A stretch of DNA of 64,000 bases from positions 7,265,188-7,329,187 of the forward strand of contig CM034101.1 of NCBI GenBank assembly GCA_019914945.1, written 5' to 3'. The stretch comes from Typha latifolia (Eukaryota; Streptophyta; Magnoliopsida; Poales; Typhaceae). Positions 1 to 9,677 of the stretch are shown here, piece after piece. Each line of letters opens with the position of its first letter. Within the stretch, counting starts at the first letter, position 1. A program made the position numbers and the translations under genes. The notes beneath the pieces were generated by a model. The model made no database searches and was not told where the DNA came from. It saw nothing but the letters and a program-made list of their open reading frames with translations.

Positions 1-95
1 GATCGACTACTAGCGTAACCCTAAACCAATGAACAACTACTATACTTGACAGTTTGCCAAATCATCCTTAAACCTAACTCTGATACCACCTGAAT
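1..95 (-). mobile_element. Internal leader and PBS of a family X LTR element (cut by window edge)
   Basis: On the minus strand the LTR end (GGCGTTACA, complement of 96-104) is followed by 7 bases and then TGGTATCAGAG (complement of 78-88). That matches the plant initiator-Met tRNA 3' end, the usual primer binding site of Ty3/gypsy elements. The rest of the internal region lies outside the window. No coding sequence is visible here. Confidence 0.7.
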
Positions 96-1100
96 TGTAA
101 CGCCCCCGCCCGGCACGGGCACGTGCACGCCCAGCGCGCCCACACGGCACATGCAGCACACGCGATAGGACGGGTGGGGCCCGTCACGCATAGATACTAT
201 CCTGTACACATACAATCATGATATCATCAAATACTACCTGCTAACATATCCATGATCACATAACCCATCACCAATTAAATCATATTATTAACCAAATAAA
301 CCTATTAACATATGAATATCCCAGTCCACAATAATATACATTAACCCACTGCATAATCTGGTAGGACCCACACAGGCCACAACAAACCATCAAGATACAA
401 CTAAAACGACTAATATAAGAGTATAGTATGATTTGACCTGTATTATATAATTCATCGTCTAATACAATAGAGTACAAATATCAAATACTAGTACAACTCA
501 ATTCCTATATAAACTATCATCTATACCGTCTCGCATCTATAGCTCATCTCATTATCGCTCTAAAATATCTTCTCAAGATATCTCAAATCGCTATCACATA
601 ACACGTATCTGAGGGGGTTAGAAAAAAAATAAAGAGAGTCATGAGCAAAAGGCTCAGTGAATAGAACTTACTCCGAATCAGTGATGTCAAATAGAGAGTA
701 AATCATGTACTGGATAATATGAATCAGAAAGTAGCATGATGCCATGTATGAACATGTATATATGTATCCTCAATGACATATATATGAATGAAATCAATTC
801 TCATGAATGAGCATATTATATCATCAACCAAAAATATATCACATGATGAAATTACCATATAACATCACCGAATATAACGACATATCATGTATAACAATTA
901 TGATCCAATGAAACTGGTCACATCAATGATGATGCATGATGCATGCCAACCACTAGATAATCGTATATGTTAGAGCCAGATATAATCCACATATCTCTCA
1001 CTATCATAATCATCCGTCTCAACTCTAAATATCATTCACCATGCTTGGACTAAGTACCCGACCCCAAACTTGATACACATCATGTCACAAGCTCAGAGCA

Positions 1101-1287
1101 TACCCTGTCATACGCTAAGAGTATCTCTGAAGATAAATCATACCCTGCCATACACTAAGGGTATCTCTAAATAAAGTAATCATATCCTGTCATACGCCAA
1201 AGGTATCTCACTGATAGTTGTACCCTGTCATACGCTAAGAGTACAACCATCAACCATCACCATACTCTGCCATACGCTAAGAGTATG
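1101..1287 (-). repeat. Five-unit hairpin array in LTR X1
   Basis: Five units start near 1,101, 1,141, 1,183, 1,221 and 1,261, spaced about 40 bp apart. Each has a stem of 6-8 bp around a nearly constant 11-base loop (GTCATACGCTA on the + strand). Stems differ between units but mostly stay paired: ATACCCT with AGGGTAT, GTTGTAC with GTACAAC, CATACTCT with AGAGTATG. The same array recurs in the other X LTRs with 3, 4 and 6 units. Confidence 0.85.
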
Positions 1288-2568
1288 TCCAGTACTAGTC
1301 CAGACGAGATACTATTCCAGCCATCACATCATATCACATCACATATACATGTACTTTTATGATTTCCTATGCATGATAAATCATATGCATATATCCAGTA
1401 CAACAACAGATCATGTAACTCAGGAATTTATGTGGTAAAAAAGCCGAGGGAAAAATGATACAATGCCGACTCTAACCATGTATCTAACACATGTATACTT
1501 TTGCTAGTCTATCACATGCATACTCATGATAGAGATCATCCCGACACAAAACCATGAGAGTATAATCATTTTTATATATCACCAATGTACTCATATCTCA
1601 AATCAGCCTAATCAAATGCATGATAAAATATGCTCGACTGTAATCATCAATAGATAAAGTCATATAATCATGCTGGAGGCCAAAACATGCATGTACATAA
1701 TATATAATATAACCTAATTTGAGAAATGCATCTAGGGGATAAGACTACTCACAGTCTGATCAGAAGATACAAACCACACATCTCTCACGTCCGTCAGTTA
1801 ACCGAGTGACACCCATTGCTAGCAAAGTCCACGGGGTTTCAAATAAGGGGATTCGCGATCTGAAATATTTAAGTAGTATGATGTTAGCCGTTTATCTAAT
1901 TAGAATTAATTCAATTAAAATATAAAGGTTTATTAGGTTTAGAATCACTTTTCTTTATTTTTTATTACATAACTAGGTCTATAATATAGATACGATTCAA
2001 ATATTATAATTCTAGTATTATTATAAAATGTTAGTTATAACATAAGGAGAAGAGGCCTGTTTCCTTTTATATGAGAGTATTTCTAAGTATATAATTATAA
2101 AATAAAATAAAAGGCTAAATAAGTATAGATAAGATCTAATTATAATTAATTTTATAATTCATACACTATCTTGATTAATTAGGGACAATGCAGTCTTTAC
2201 TCGATAAAATAATAAATAAATAACTAAATAAGCTTAGTATTTTATTTGTTGCAGAATAATCATAAAATTAATAGAAATACTTAAGATATATATGATGAGG
2301 GTATTAGAATATAAATCTAATAATTATAATTTACAAATCTATCTATTAATCTAATAGATATATAAATAAATAATTAAATATAAGTATTTACCTATATTTA
2401 TACCTAATTAATCATTAACTATAAAATTATATTGAAGAATATATAATATTATTAAAATAGTTAATGTCTAAATAATCTATTTGCATTAATTAAGAAGAAA
2501 AATACCTAAATAAATAACATAAATAAAATAATTAATTAATACATAAATTAAATCTGCCATAAGTGCTG

Positions 2569-2622
2569 AGCTCGACCCAGCACTGCCTGCTACAGTGCTG
2601 GGCCGAGCCCAGCACTGTGCAT
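2569..2622. repeat. Pair of GCTGGG palindromes in LTR X1
   Basis: Two imperfect palindromes of the form AGTGCTGGGC-n-GCCCAGCACT stand about 30 bp apart. The same hairpin occurs in triplicate at 10,312-10,402 and in a diverged four-fold set at 3,708-3,836. It lies between the AT-rich block and the purine-rich block of the LTR. Confidence 0.8.
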
Positions 2623-2639
2623 AGAAGAAAAAAAAAGAA

Positions 2640-2985
2640 GTAGAAGCCGAGGAGGAAGAAGAAAAAGAAAGAAAGTAGAAGAAGTAGGAGGAGGAGGAGG
2701 AGGAGGAGAAGAAGAAGAAGAAGAAGAAGAAGAAGGGAGGAGAAGGAGAAGAATAAGAAGAGGGGGAGGGGAGCTGAGGGAAAAGAAAGGAAGAAGAAAT
2801 AGAAATAAGAAATACGAAGAAGAAAGACGAAGAAGAAGAAGAAGAAGAAGAAGAGAAGAGGAAGAGAAGAAAGAGAGAAGGTGAGGGAGGAGCTTACGGA
2901 CCCGGGCCGTCGGGGAGGGCACGGGTCGCTGCTAGCCAGCCAGCGGCCGGCCTCTCGCCGGTGGCTCGGCTCCGACGAGCTCGGG

Positions 2986-3044
<59 letters not shown>
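2640..3044. repeat. GAA/GGA purine tract and (GA)n microsatellite
   Basis: A nearly pure purine strand (GAA and GGA triplets) runs to about 2,880. A GC-rich spacer follows, then about 28 GA dinucleotides at 2,988-3,044. Long open frames on both strands here (poly-Leu/Ser and poly-Arg/Glu) follow from composition. Confidence 0.9.
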
Positions 3045-3049
<5 letters not shown>

Positions 3050-3170
3050 AGAGAGAGCTTCTCACTGGTGCCGGCGGCTTTGGGAAGGTGGCGGCGGGCC
3101 GACGTCGGCGCCGAAGAGTGCGAAAGATAGTGGAGAGAGAGTGGAGTGAGAGAGAGACCGAGAGAGATAA

Positions 3171-3202
<32 letters not shown>

Positions 3203-3289
3203 GAGGTGGTGGAGGGGGTTGCGACGGCGCCGGGGCCTGCCGCAGCCAGCTGGTGGTTGGCTGAGCCAGCTGGCGCGGTGGGCCCCCCC

Positions 3290-4932
3290 CCCCCGCCGCC
3301 CCCGTAGCCTCCCCTCCCCACCGCCTCTCTCGTTTTCTTCCTATCTCTCTCTCTCTCTCTCTCCTCTTTTAGGCTCTTTCTCACCTTTCTCTCTTTCCCT
3401 CTATCAAACACTCTTTCTCTCTCTCTCTACTCGCTGCTGCTGCCACCTCCACTAGCGTCGGTGAGCCTCCTCCCTCTCTCTCTCTCTCTCTATCTCTCTC
3501 TTTCTCTCTTTGTCGGCTTCCTCTCGAGGCCCCTAGAGGATTGAGCCATCGGTGAGAGGCCATCGGCTGAGTGGCCACCAGTGGCCGCACCTCTCCCCTA
3601 TGGCCCAACCCTCTTCTTCCTTCTTCTTTCTTCTTCTTCTTCTCTTTCTTTGTCCTCTCCTTCTCCTCCTTCCCTTCTCTCCTCTTTGATTGCGCCCTGC
3701 AAGTGGTGCTGGGCTCGGCCCAGTGCCCTTGCAACGCCAGGCGCTGGGCTCAGCCCTGTGCCCTTGCAACGTTTGGCGTTGGGCTCGGCCCAGCGCCCTG
3801 CTGTGCATGGTGCTGGGCTGAGCCCAGCACTATATATAGTTATATATATATATACACACAATTAATTTAGCTTAGTTAATTTAATGTATTTAGTTTATAC
3901 AAATTAAATATAATTATATTAGAGTTAGTATATAATTCTAATTATGTCATGTTTAGCAAAATACCTGCAATATAAATTACTATTTTAATCCTAGGTAGGT
4001 AATAGTAATTATTAGGGTTATGTATGTATATTCTTACGTAACTATTTGCAGTAACTTAATTCTTATTTTCTTAATTATCAAGGAGAATAATAGACAGATA
4101 AATTATATTTTAAATACACTATTAAATAATATAATTATGATTAATAAATAACCAAACAAATATAGAAATGAAGAGTACATAATTATAACAAGAAATTATC
4201 TTTTTGCTGGGTTAATTTTAATGAATAGAAAGACTGGCATTATTTGTTATAAATAATTTCTGATCCTAACCCCTTTGTTCAATACCCTGTGGACCTAGCT
4301 ATTGAGGCTTTATCGTTGTCGTAGCAACGTGAACGAGTGGTTGTTTGGTATTTGCAGTGGTGGTGAGTAGTCTTATCCCCTAGACGCCTTTATCAAATTA
4401 GGTTATATTATATATTATGTACATGCATGTTTTGGCCTCTAGCATGATTATATGACTTTATCTATTGATGATTACAATCGAGCATATTTTATCATACATT
4501 TGAGTAGGCTGATCTGAGATATGAGTAATTGGTGATATATAGAGATGATTATACTGTTATGATTTTTATGTCGGGATGATCTCCATCATGAGTATGCATG
4601 TGATAGACACAAAAGTATACATATGTTAGATATATGGTTAGAGTCGGCATTGCATGATCTATTGCAGTACTGGTTATATGCATATGATTTATCATGTATA
4701 GAAAATTATAAAAGTACATGTTTATGTGATGTGATGTGATATGATGTGATGGCTAGAATGGTATCTAGCCCGAACTGGTACTGGACATACTCTTAGCGTA
4801 TGACAGAGTATGGTGATGGCTGATGATTGAACTATTAGCGTATGACAGGGTACAACTATCATTGATATACCTTTAGCATATGGCAGGATATGATTACCTT
4901 CTTCTGAGATACCCTTAGCGTATAGTAGGGTA
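3290..4932 (+). mobile_element. Partial family X LTR on the opposite strand, copy X2
   Basis: From about 3,290 the sequence reads in the opposite orientation to X1: CT-rich tract, TTC-rich tract, four GCTGGGC palindromes (3,708-3,836), AT-rich block, CTTATCCCCTAGACGCC at about 4,372, then a 4-unit hairpin array to 4,934. It is a subfamily variant: the block at 3,840-4,300 matches the copy at 34,549-36,984 better than X1. It lacks an LTR end because the next copy starts directly after the hairpin array. Confidence 0.65.
3708..3836. repeat. Four diverged GCTGGGC palindromes in LTR X2
   Basis: Four hairpins with cores such as GCTGGGCTCGGCCCAG are spaced roughly 35-45 bp apart and linked by CCCTTGCAACG-type spacers. 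The last is an extended palindrome ending at AGCCCAGCACT. A TA-rich stretch follows. Confidence 0.8.
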
Positions 4933-4934
4933 TG
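4786..4934 (+). repeat. Four-unit hairpin array in LTR X2
   Basis: The sense-strand form of the X hairpin array. The first unit is CATACTCT, an 11-base loop TAGCGTATGAC, then AGAGTATG. Later units have weaker stems (for example ATACCTT with AGGATAT). The last is ATACCCT with AGGGTAT. Confidence 0.8.
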
Positions 4935-5329
4935 TATAATGCCCCCGCCCGGCACGGGCACGTGCATGCACACGCGCCCACCCGTCACGCATAGATAGAC
5001 TCCTGTGCACATATAATCATGACATCATCAAATAAAACCTGCTAACCTATCCATGATCACATAATCCATTACCAAATAAATCATACTATTAACCAAATAA
5101 ACTTGTTAATATATGAATATCTCAGTCCATAATAATATTCATTAGACCACTACATAATCTGGCAGGACTCACACAAGCCACAACAAACCATCAAGGTACA
5201 ACTAAACAACTAATACAAGAGTACACTATAGTCTGACCTGTATTATACCAATTATCATCTATACAATGAAGTATAAATATAAAATAACAGTACAACTCAA
5301 TATCCAATTAAACTATCTTCTATACCATC

Positions 5330-6351
5330 TCGCGTCTATAGCTCACCTCATCTTTCTAAAATATCTCCTCGGAATATCTCGAGTCGGTATCACGTACCAT
5401 ATTATTTGTGAGGGTTAGAAAAGAACTAAGGAGAGTCATGAGCAAAGGCTCAGTGAATAGACCTTACCCCGAATCAGTGATGCCAAACAGAGAGTAAATC
5501 ATGTACTGGATAATATGAATCAAAAAACAACATGATGTCATGTATGAACATGTATATATGTATCCTCAATGACATATATATGAATGAAATTAATTCTTAT
5601 GAATGAGCATATTATATCCTCAACCAAAAATATATCACATGATGAAATTACCATATAACATCACCGAATATAACAACATATCATGTATAACAATTATGAT
5701 CCAATGATACTAGCCACATCAATGATGATGCATGATGCATGCCAACCACTAGATAATCATATATGTCAGAAACAGATATAATCCACATATTTCTCACTAT
5801 CACAATCATTCGTCTCAACTCTGAATATCATCCACCATGCTCGCGTCTATAGCTCACCTCATCTTTCTAAAATATCTCCTCGGAATATCTCGAGTCGGTA
5901 TCACGTACCATATTATTTGTGAGGGTTAGAAAAGAACTAAGGAGAGTCATGAGCAAAGGCTCAGTGAATAGACCTTACCCCGAATCAGTGATGCCAAACA
6001 GAGAGTAAATCATGTACTGGATAATATGAATCAAAAAGCAACATGATGTCATGTATGAACATGTATATATGTATCCTCAATGACATATATATGAATGAAA
6101 TCAATTCTCATGAATGAGCATATTATATCATCAACCAAAAATATATCACATGATGAAATTACCATATAACATCACCGAATATAACGACATATTATGTATA
6201 ACAATTATAATCCAATGAAACTGGTCACATCAATTATGATGCATAATGCATGCCAACCACTAGATAATCATATATATCAGAGTCAAATATAATCCACATA
6301 TTTCTCACTATCACAATCATTCGTTTCAACTCTAAATATCATCCACCATGC
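5330..6351. repeat. 511-bp direct tandem duplication inside LTR Xb
   Basis: CGCGTCTATAGCTCACC begins at 5,331 and again at 5,842. The following ~510 bp are repeated with few differences, and the second copy then continues into unique LTR sequence (CTCGACTACTG). Unequal exchange or template switching could produce it. Confidence 0.85.
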
Positions 6352-6407
6352 TCGACTACTGTACCCGGCCCCAAACTTGATACACATCATGTCACAAGCT
6401 CAGAGCA

Positions 6408-6511
6408 TACCATATCATACGCTAAGAGTATCTCTGTAGATAAATCATACCCTGCCATACACTAAGGGTATCTTTGTAGATAAATCATACCCTGCCATAC
6501 GCTAAGGGTAT
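6408..6511 (-). repeat. Three-unit hairpin array in LTR Xb
   Basis: Three units of the X hairpin family. Two have perfect ATACCCT/AGGGTAT stems; the first carries a degenerate left arm (ATACCAT) against AGAGTAT. Confidence 0.75.
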
Positions 6512-6862
6512 ATTAGAAGAAAAATCTATTTGCATTAATTAAGAAGAAAATTACCTAAATAAATAACATAAATAAAATAATTAATTAACAAATTAATTAA
6601 ATCTGCCATAAGTGCTGGGCTCGGCCCAGCACTGTCTAACACTATGTAGAAAGAAAGAGAAGGAGTTGAGGAAGGAGGAGAAAAAGAAAGAAAGAAAGAA
6701 AGAAAGAAGAAAAAGAAGAGAAAGAAGAGAAGAGGATGAGAAGAAAGAGAGGAGGTGAGGGAGGAGGTTGCGAACTCGGGCCGACGGGGAGGGCACCGAC
6801 CGCTGCTGGCTAGCTAGTGGCCGGCCTCTCGCCGACGGCTCGGCTCCGACGACCCCGAGCTC

Positions 6863-6867
6863 GAGCA

Positions 6868-6948
<81 letters not shown>
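6863..6948. repeat. (GA)n microsatellite
   Basis: About 43 consecutive GA dinucleotides at the position equivalent to the tract at 2,988 in LTR X1. Shorter GA runs follow to 7,058. Confidence 0.9.
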
Positions 6949-6950
<2 letters not shown>

Positions 6951-7058
6951 CTCAACGGCGGCGGCGGGCCGACGTCGGCAACGAGGGTGCAAAAGAGAGT
7001 GGAGAGAGAGTGGAGTGAGAGAGAGACCGAGAGAGATAGATAGAGAGAGAGAGAGAGA

Positions 7059-7150
7059 TTTAGCTCATGACTCTCTTTGTCTTCTCCTTTCCAAAAACCC
7101 TAGTGAGCGAGTGGAGCAAGATACTCCCTTAGAGACCTTTCTAGTGAGTG
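7059..7150 (+). mobile_element. Short inverted fragment of a family X LTR
   Basis: TTTAGCTCATGACTCTC and the following ~90 bp match the complement of about 35,210-35,305, part of the X4 LTR. It therefore lies opposite to the adjacent Xb LTR and marks a rearrangement junction with the gag fragment that follows. Confidence 0.6.
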
Positions 7151-7436
7151 AAGAGGAGATGACGAACCCAATCGATTCACGACATATTCCTTGAATTCAT
7201 TGTGATCCTTTTGCATGTTATCAATTCTATACATAAATGTTTAGAACATGCCCCTAAGTTCATCCATATTCGAACCCATGGATGTTAGTTGACTCGGTCA
7301 TGCCGTGGTCGCTCCAAAAGAATCAACCTCACAGTTAGGGTCATCGTGGATTGAGTCTTCCCTTGTCGGTGTGCTCTCCATAGGTCTCCTTGTTGATATC
7401 ATCTTCCTTATTTCAACCAATAATGGAGGTTTGAGG
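7151..7436 (-). pseudogene. gag N-terminal fragment, chromovirus copy J
   Basis: The reverse strand encodes the start of a Ty3/gypsy gag like those at 57,230 and 60,794 (VEIRKMISTRRPMESTPTR and an SFGATTA segment). The usual start methionine before VE is replaced by leucine. It begins just after LTR J and its PBS, and is cut at about 7,151 after the equivalent of a YVMNR segment. The rest of the element is absent. It is a dead fragment. Confidence 0.75.
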
Positions 7437-7444
7437 TTCGCCTG

Positions 7445-7458
7445 CTCTAATACCAAAT
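7445..7458 (-). other. Primer binding site of copy J
   Basis: Reverse strand reads TTTGGTATTAGAGCAGG directly after the LTR end (CCATCA). This is the tRNA-iMet PBS with one change (C to T). Confidence 0.75.
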
Positions 7459-8320
7459 TGATGGATTCTTGTACCAAAGATAGGCTACGCAATGATTCCT
7501 TCAAAATCTGAATGCATTATAGGAATCAGTCCGTGCAACTGTGGGAAAATATTCGTCAGATATTTACTTGTAGTCAAAAAATTACAAAGCCAATTGGGTT
7601 AGATCCGTAGCTTCTTGATCTACAACTTTCGTATTTACGCCCTTCGCAGAGTAGCATGGAAGAAAATACGGAATAACATGGGTGATGGTGGTGGTGACAA
7701 GTAGAGTGGATGTTAGGGTTATGGATGGGTATGGAGGTGAAGATGGATTGTGGATGTGATTAAGAGAAGTAGACAAAGGGAACCAAGTGGTCGAGATTCC
7801 AAAAAAGAGGGGTGGCTCGATAGTCGAGAGAGATTAGAAGTTAGGAGAAACGTTGCCAACGGTAGAGGTGGAAGGATAGTGAAGAGGGAGGAGGAAGGAG
7901 GGAGATAGTCTAGAGAGAAGATAGGAGGCAAGAAATCAATAATCCAATAGCATAATGAAGTTGGCTGCCATCCACATATTTATAGAGGCTAGCCAATAGG
8001 TCCTAAAATAATATGAAACTCTAATTCTAGAGGATTCTCGTCGATCACGTTCGAACGCGCCCGATTGCATTCGAACGCACACAAAAGCTTCATCTCTGTA
8101 TGTGCGAACGCGATGCAGGCATTCAAACGTGGGTGTTCGAATTCGCCTGACTGTGTTCAAACGCATAATATGCGTTCTCTGTATTTGCAAACTTGATGCA
8201 GGCGTTCGCAAGGGCGTTCGAATGCGACCCCTCCTGCGTTCGAACGCGACCTACAGGAATTTTATTTTAATAAAAATAAAGATCTAATGCAATAAGAAGA
8301 GATCCTAACTAACTGTATCA
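7459..8320 (-). mobile_element. T-type LTR of copy J (862 bp)
   Basis: On the minus strand it starts TGATACAGTTAG and ends AATCCATCA, followed by the PBS. It contains a TTCGAA palindrome cluster (8,043-8,250), a likely promoter/leader zone (TATTTATAG at about 7,978 on the + strand) and a pyrimidine-rich leader. Equivalent LTRs lie at 13,788-14,628, 48,820-49,656 and 62,413-62,880. Confidence 0.85.
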
Positions 8321-8935
8321 AATGCCTACGAAGATGCTACACTCATGGGAAAAAAGTATAGATGACTCTGAAATTAAATAAGGATTGCTCAACCCAGCAA
8401 GGACATGAGGTACCTAGTGAGACCAAACTAGATGACGTGAAATTTCTCTACTGAACCAAGGGTTGCTGCTACAAATTATGGATAATGACCATCCCTTCAG
8501 ACTTCAGCAAATGTGAGCGGAGGTGCTAGACCTACTATTCATACTCTAACACGACCCAAGTGGAGGAGAGATATGGAAAAGATCTATCTTTTCGTTGTGA
8601 CGAGCAATTTACACCCGATCATAGATGTGCAAAAATGATGGGGTGTGTGATGTTATTAGATGGGAAAGAGGAGGCTAAGGAGAAAATGAAGTTGAAGAGG
8701 GCATAGTAGAAAATTTAGAAGAGATATTGGAGGAGTATGAGGAAGAAGTGCAAGCTGAAATTTCAATGCACGCATACTTGAGAACTATCTCATAAAAGAC
8801 GCTTTGAGTTGATGGCTTGGTCAAAAAGTATTGGATACTCATCCTCATCTATACAGGGAGTACACATAACTTTTTAGATGAGCGATTGGTAAAGAAAATT
8901 GGATTAGAGGTGGAACCAACCATCTGGTTTGAGGT
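8321..8935 (+). pseudogene. gag C-terminus and protease start, copy I
   Basis: The + strand is a degenerate gag segment homologous to 12,080-12,670. It has a zinc-knuckle region (LSFRCDEQFTPDHRCAK-like, with the first cysteine changed) followed by an acidic linker and the start of retropepsin (GSTHNFLDERLVKKIGL at about 8,848-8,910). Several stops interrupt it. It breaks off at about 8,935 into unrelated sequence. Confidence 0.65.
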
Positions 8936-9660
8936 GTGTTAGGTTTTTATTTCTTGGCAATTGTGTACAAAATATTCTAAGTGTATTTTTTCATGTATAT
9001 GAGCTTTACACAAGTCTAGAATATCTCTGGTTTGAAGAATTGCAAGATTATTGGAGAAAAGCCGTCGAGTTCATACTGTGTTCACAAACGCGTTCGAACG
9101 CGGAATTTGCGTTCACACAGACAAAGAGCTGCATTCAGAAACGTGTTCGAACGCGGGTACTGCGTTCACACAGACAGAGAGCCGCGTTCACAAACACGTT
9201 CGAACGCGGGTACTGCGTTCACACAGACAGAGAGCCACGTTCACAAACGCGTTCGAACGTGGGTACTGCGTTCACACAGACCGAGAGCCGCGTTCACAAA
9301 CGTGTTCAAATGCGGGTACTGCGTTCACACAGACCGAGAGCTGCGTTCACAAACGCATTCGAACGCAACCTAAAGAATTCAAGTTGTCGCGTTCGAACAC
9401 ACTCGGGCCCGTTCGAACGCACCTGAGTTCAAGTCATGTCGTTCGAACGCACCCGGGCCGCGTTCGAACGCACCAACGAAGGTTGATAAAATTGGACTTT
9501 CGTGAGTACAGATAAGACTTGGATTTGGCTCTATCTTGGAGATCATATATCTGAAAAAGTGAGATTGCACAGTGATCGATTTGATTAGAAAGTAGTGGAA
9601 CTAGATATGTGGATTTTCTTATAATACCAGTGTGATTTAAATTTCGAAGTCGAAATTTTT
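8936..9660 (+). mobile_element. 3' internal end of a family X element
   Basis: Apart from the 53-bp repeat (9,081-9,370) and further TTCGAA palindromes to 9,475, this stretch shows no convincing protein. Just before the LTR, AATTTCGAAGTCGAAATT and an AAGAGGGG purine run resemble the usual 3' end of plant Tekay-like elements. Three overlapping open frames exist at 9,032-9,515, but only because the repeat is free of stops. Confidence 0.5.
9081..9370 (+). repeat. 53-bp minisatellite carrying TTCGAA palindromes
   Basis: GTTCGAACG-type starts recur at 9,092, 9,145, 9,198, 9,251, 9,304 and (as ATTCG) 9,357, an exact 53-bp period. Each unit holds GCGTTCGAACGC, TACTGCGTTCACACAGAC and GAGAGCCGCGTTCACAAAC. 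The words match those of the T-type LTR modules (compare 8,043-8,250) but are amplified here. Confidence 0.9.
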
Positions 9661-9662
9661 AT

Positions 9663-9677
9663 AAGAGGGGAGGAAAA
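9663..9677 (+). other. Polypurine tract before LTR X3
   Basis: AAGAGGGGAGGAAAA sits immediately before TGTAATAACCC. This is the standard polypurine tract position that primes plus-strand DNA synthesis, and it fixes the element on the + strand with its 3' LTR following. Confidence 0.85.

Larger units (their letters stand above)
96..3250 (-). mobile_element. Long LTR of family X, copy X1
   Basis: The LTR terminus is fixed by GGCGTTACA next to the PBS. The body is non-coding: an AT-rich block (about 250-1,080), five hairpin units (1,101-1,287), a block ending in CTTATCCCC-type sequence (about 1,740), an AT-rich block (1,860-2,560), GCTGGGC palindromes (2,569-2,622), GAA/GGA purine tracts (2,640-2,880) and (GA)n (about 2,988-3,044). 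The far end matches, in reverse, the first part of the complete LTR at 9,678-11,284 up to about 3,250, where homology stops, so the first roughly 150 bases are missing. The open frames here come from simple repeats and are not genes. Confidence 0.75.
4933..7058 (-). mobile_element. Family X LTR, copy Xb, with internal duplication
   Basis: Begins with a degenerate LTR end (TGTATAATGCCCCCGCC on the + strand, compared with TGTAACGCCCCCGCC at 96). It continues with the same order of blocks as X1, including a 511-bp tandem duplication (5,330-6,351), a 3-unit hairpin array (6,408-6,511), a palindrome near 6,610, purine tracts and a (GA)n tract at 6,863-6,948. A jump at about 6,510 from the hairpins directly to the palindrome zone shows an internal deletion of the AT-rich block. 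Confidence 0.7.

Noticed and set aside
1101..1287. CRISPR-like or terminator array
   Set aside because: The palindromic units are embedded in LTRs of a plant retroelement; no T-runs follow the hairpins, and spacers are similar rather than unique.
2532..3065. Long open frames on both strands (poly-Leu/Ser, poly-Arg/Glu)
   Set aside because: They run through GAA, GGA and GA repeats; all frames are open there by composition alone. The same holds for 3,219-3,870, 6,593-7,194 and 9,803-10,474.
8043..8250. GTTCGAAC words as tRNA gene B-boxes
   Set aside because: Only the GTTCGA core matches; there is no A-box, no cloverleaf and no terminator at the right distance. The motif is a simple palindrome within LTRs.
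9032..9515. Three overlapping 113-165 codon frames
   Set aside because: A stop-free 53-bp minisatellite keeps all three frames open; the period is not a multiple of three and no frame has a preferred codon pattern.
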